Shown here in pieces: positions 13,539 through 15,300 of a stretch of DNA of 15,300 nucleotides (within the stretch, counting starts at the first letter, position 1; every line of letters starts with the position of its first letter). Source of the DNA: JAMBLL01 sp964387145 (GTDB taxonomy: Bacteria; Actinomycetota; Acidimicrobiia; Spongiisociales; UBA5794); assembly GCA_964387145.1 (NCBI GenBank), contig CAYLVM010000055.1, positions 1 through 15,300 of the forward strand, in the 5' to 3' direction. Made by a program: the position numbers and the translations under genes. The notes under the pieces were generated by a model. The model saw only the letters and a list, made by a program, of their open reading frames with translations, did not search any database and was not told the DNA's origin.

Positions 13539-14254
13539 GCGATGACGTCGATCACCACGACGGTCGTGTTGTCGACGCCTCCTGCCATGTTCGCCTGTTC
13601 GATCAGGGCCCACGACGTCGGCTCGACCCCTTCCCCCGCTTTGAGGATTTGCTCGATCGTGAAGTCGGTCACCATCGTGGTCAGGCCGTCGGAGCAGAGC
13701 AGGATCCTGTCACCCTCACGGAGTTGGAGAGAGAAGGCATCGACGTCGACCTGGCCGAGACCGAGGACGCGGGTGAGGAGGTGGCGGTGAGGGTGGTGCT
13801 CGGCCTCGTCCTTCGTGATCTTGCCGAGTTCGAGCAGGCTGTTGACGAGTGTGTGGTCCGTGGTCAACAGTTCGAGTGCTTCGTCTCGCAGGAGGTATGC
13901 CCGCGAGTCTCCAACGTGGGCGAAGTTCGCCATGCCGTTGGGGTGAAGCTCGACGAGAGTCATGGTCGTGCCCATGCCACTCAGGCTCGGATCTTGCAAC
14001 GATGCCTCCAAGACGGCATCGTTGCCGGCAAGGACACGCGCCGATGGATCGATCGGGTCACCGGCTTCGGGTTCAGAGGCTGCTTCGACGGCGAGTCGCG
14101 ACGCGACCTCCCCGGCTACGGCTCCACCCATGCCGTCTGCCACCATGAGTACAGCGGGACCAGAGGATCTGCCAGACGTTGTCGGATAGAGGGAATCCTC
14201 GTTGCCTGTTCGCACCTTGCCGGTGTCGGTACCGGTACCCCATACGTAGTTCAT
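13535..14254 (-). CDS. pstP: PP2C-type serine/threonine phosphatase PstP
   Basis: A 239-residue PPM/PP2C phosphatase that removes phosphate from PknB and its targets. Metal-binding and family motifs are in order: RTGNEDSL (Asp20), VADGMGG (Asp40), GMGTT, VGDSRAYL (Asp116), TTDHTLV, LCSDGLT (Asp189) and DNTTVVV (Asp228). The protein ends right after the catalytic domain. M. tuberculosis PstP has about 510 residues, with a membrane helix and an outside domain; here these are missing, so the enzyme should be soluble. The ATG overlaps the fhaB stop and the TGA overlaps the rodA start. Confidence 0.95.
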   Translation of the reverse strand: MNYVWGTGTDTGKVRTGNEDSLYPTTSGRSSGPAVLMVADGMGGAVAGEVASRLAVEAASEPEAGDPIDPSARVLAGNDAVLEASLQDPSLSGMGTTMTLVELHPNGMANFAHVGDSRAYLLRDEALELLTTDHTLVNSLLELGKITKDEAEHHPHRHLLTRVLGLGQVDVDAFSLQLREGDRILLCSDGLTTMVTDFTIEQILKAGEGVEPTSWALIEQANMAGGVDNTTVVVIDVIA

Positions 14255-14664
14255 CGCACCTCGAGGATCGTCTTGCCGATCTGCACGGTATCGCCTTTCG
14301 AGACTGTTGTCGGTGTGGTGACTCGTCGCCCGTTCACATATGTTCCGTTCGTGCTGCCGAGATCGTGGACCACGACTCCGTCATCCTGGAGTCCGACTCT
14401 GGCGTGGAACTCCGAAGAGTACGGGTCGTCGATGTGAATGTCGGCATCAGAGGATCGCCCAATCACATGTCCCTGAGGTCGCAACCTGACCCGGTCCTTG
14501 TCTGCGTTGCCGGTGAGCACGATGAGCTCTGCAGGGTATCCACTCACACGAGTCCCCGGGTTGGATCCGATGTGGCTGCGGACGGACCGGGCGACCTGCC
14601 AGAGGAAGAGGAACAGCAGAGCGAGGAACAGGACCTTGATGATGCTCAGGAAGAGGGCAGGCAT
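14251..14664 (-). CDS. fhaB: Membrane-anchored FHA-domain protein FhaB
   Basis: A 137-residue protein with an N-terminal hydrophobic helix (about 3-23) and a C-terminal FHA domain (about 66-134) that binds phosphothreonine peptides. Key FHA residues are visible: Gly69-Arg70-Ser71, Ser84-x2-His87 in SSEFHARV, and GSTNGTYVNG with Asn106. In mycobacteria the counterpart (FipA/FhaB) links PknB-type phosphorylation to the division machinery. It begins directly after the fhaA stop (TGA then ATG with no gap) and overlaps pstP by four bases. Confidence 0.94.
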   Translation of the reverse strand: MPALFLSIIKVLFLALLFLFLWQVARSVRSHIGSNPGTRVSGYPAELIVLTGNADKDRVRLRPQGHVIGRSSDADIHIDDPYSSEFHARVGLQDDGVVVHDLGSTNGTYVNGRRVTTPTTVSKGDTVQIGKTILEVR

Positions 14665-15300
14665 TCAGCTCACCGCTCGGAAGGTGAACGACAGGTTGCC
14701 GAGCATCACGTTGTCGCCGACGACGATGGGCTCGGGGCGGCTTGGAAGCCGAAGGCCGTTGATGAACGTTCCGTTGGACGAATCGCGATCCTGGAGGAAC
14801 GCGCCGGTGCCTTCGCGGTAGATCAGGCAGTGATGTCGAGAGACTTCCTGGTTGGCGATCCGGATGTCACAGTCGAGAGCTCGGCCGATGATCGCCCGAT
14901 TCAGAGAGATTTCCAGAACGGCAGATCCGTCATCCGCAATGAGCTGGCACCAGGGCGAAAGAGAGGAACGTTGGACCTCGCCGCGGCACTCAACGATGCC
15001 CCGGGGCGTTTCACCGTCGGTTCGTAGATGGACGGCTGCCGCTCCGAGAAGTCGCCACCCCTTCTCGAGAGAGGTTTCGGTCACAGCGTTCTCGAGCTCC
15101 TGGGTGAGATGTGACCTGTCGACGGCAGGATCGATGTCGGATGGGTTCATGTACACGACGAGATCATTCGGTATCTGGGGTCCAGCGGCTGTGTCCGTCG
15201 CCATGAACTCGAGTTGTCGGATGAGGCGGGTTGCGATCGCCACCGGATGCATGCGACCGCGAAACAGTGAGGCGCTGGCACCGTCGGCGAGGTTCTCCAG
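14665..15300 (-). CDS. fhaA: FHA-domain protein FhaA, start outside the window
   Basis: The frame stays open to the right edge. The 211 visible residues begin LENLADGASASLFRG, which matches the N-terminal region of the FhaA family (DUF3662, typically RLE..V.GAFARAF), so only about ten residues are likely missing. An internal ATG at 15252 would cut this domain and is not the start. The C-terminal FHA domain (last ~85 residues) has IIGRALDCDI, EVSRHHC and DSSNGTFING. The DUF3662 and FHA domains are joined almost directly; M. tuberculosis FhaA has about 530 residues with a long linker. It reads phosphothreonine and in mycobacteria binds the MviN pseudokinase domain. First gene of the visible operon. 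Confidence 0.92.
   Translation of the reverse strand: MENLADGASASLFRGRMHPVAIATRLIRQLEFMATDTAAGPQIPNDLVVYMNPSDIDPAVDRSHLTQELENAVTETSLEKGWRLLGAAAVHLRTDGETPRGIVECRGEVQRSSLSPWCQLIADDGSAVLEISLNRAIIGRALDCDIRIANQEVSRHHCLIYREGTGAFLQDRDSSNGTFINGLRLPSRPEPIVVGDNVMLGNLSFTFRAVS

Noticed and set aside
14179..15027. 282-codon plus-strand frame opposite pstP, fhaB and fhaA
   Set aside because: It crosses three well-supported genes and has no domain-like content.

Overview
This window comes from the chromosome of a high-GC actinomycete-type bacterium (Actinomycetota). The evidence is gene content and order. The right two thirds carries the actinobacterial cell-wall and division cluster crgA / sortase / trpG / pknB / pbpA / rodA / pstP / fhaB / fhaA, which in Mycobacterium and Streptomyces lies close to oriC. 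A deep-branching class such as Acidimicrobiia is my guess, because there is one PASTA kinase and no pknA, and the FHA and phosphatase proteins are short. The sequence does not prove it. I saw no insertion sequence, phage, CRISPR array or other mobile element, and no gene-free stretch above 300 bases.

Left third (1-5700). A tRNA-Ile(GAU) on the minus strand is followed by a plus-strand two-component pair: a membrane histidine kinase with a NarL/LuxR-type response regulator overlapping its end. Next come a minus-strand MFS transporter and, divergent from it, a small four-helix CopD/DUF2269-like membrane protein. A tRNA-Ala(UGC) with encoded CCA follows, then a thiolase translationally coupled to a 76-residue membrane-anchored cysteine-rich protein. 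Palindromes and hairpins mark the 3' ends.

Middle (5700-8400). crgA (minus) and a class E-like sortase (plus) are divergent, with a 14-bp perfect palindrome between them and promoters that look leaderless. The sortase gene is coupled by overlapping stop/start codons to a 48-residue single-helix membrane protein, which is in turn coupled to trpG. trpG meets mutY tail to tail with eight bases between them.

Right half (8391-15300). A tight minus-strand operon reads from the right edge: fhaA (its first residues lie off the window), fhaB, pstP, rodA, pbpA, a gap of about 100 bases, pknB, mutY. Most junctions are 4-base ATGA or GTGA overlaps. Together they form a signalling and cell-wall synthesis module. 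PknB senses envelope material through six PASTA repeats and phosphorylates targets, PstP reverses this, FhaA and FhaB are phosphothreonine readers, and RodA/PbpA form the SEDS-transpeptidase pair for peptidoglycan. The DNA-repair gene mutY is attached to the end of this operon.

The region is mostly a conserved core. The less explained parts are the two coupled small membrane proteins, several perfect palindromes between genes, and the rearranged context (split tRNA-Ile/tRNA-Ala, mutY joined to pknB).
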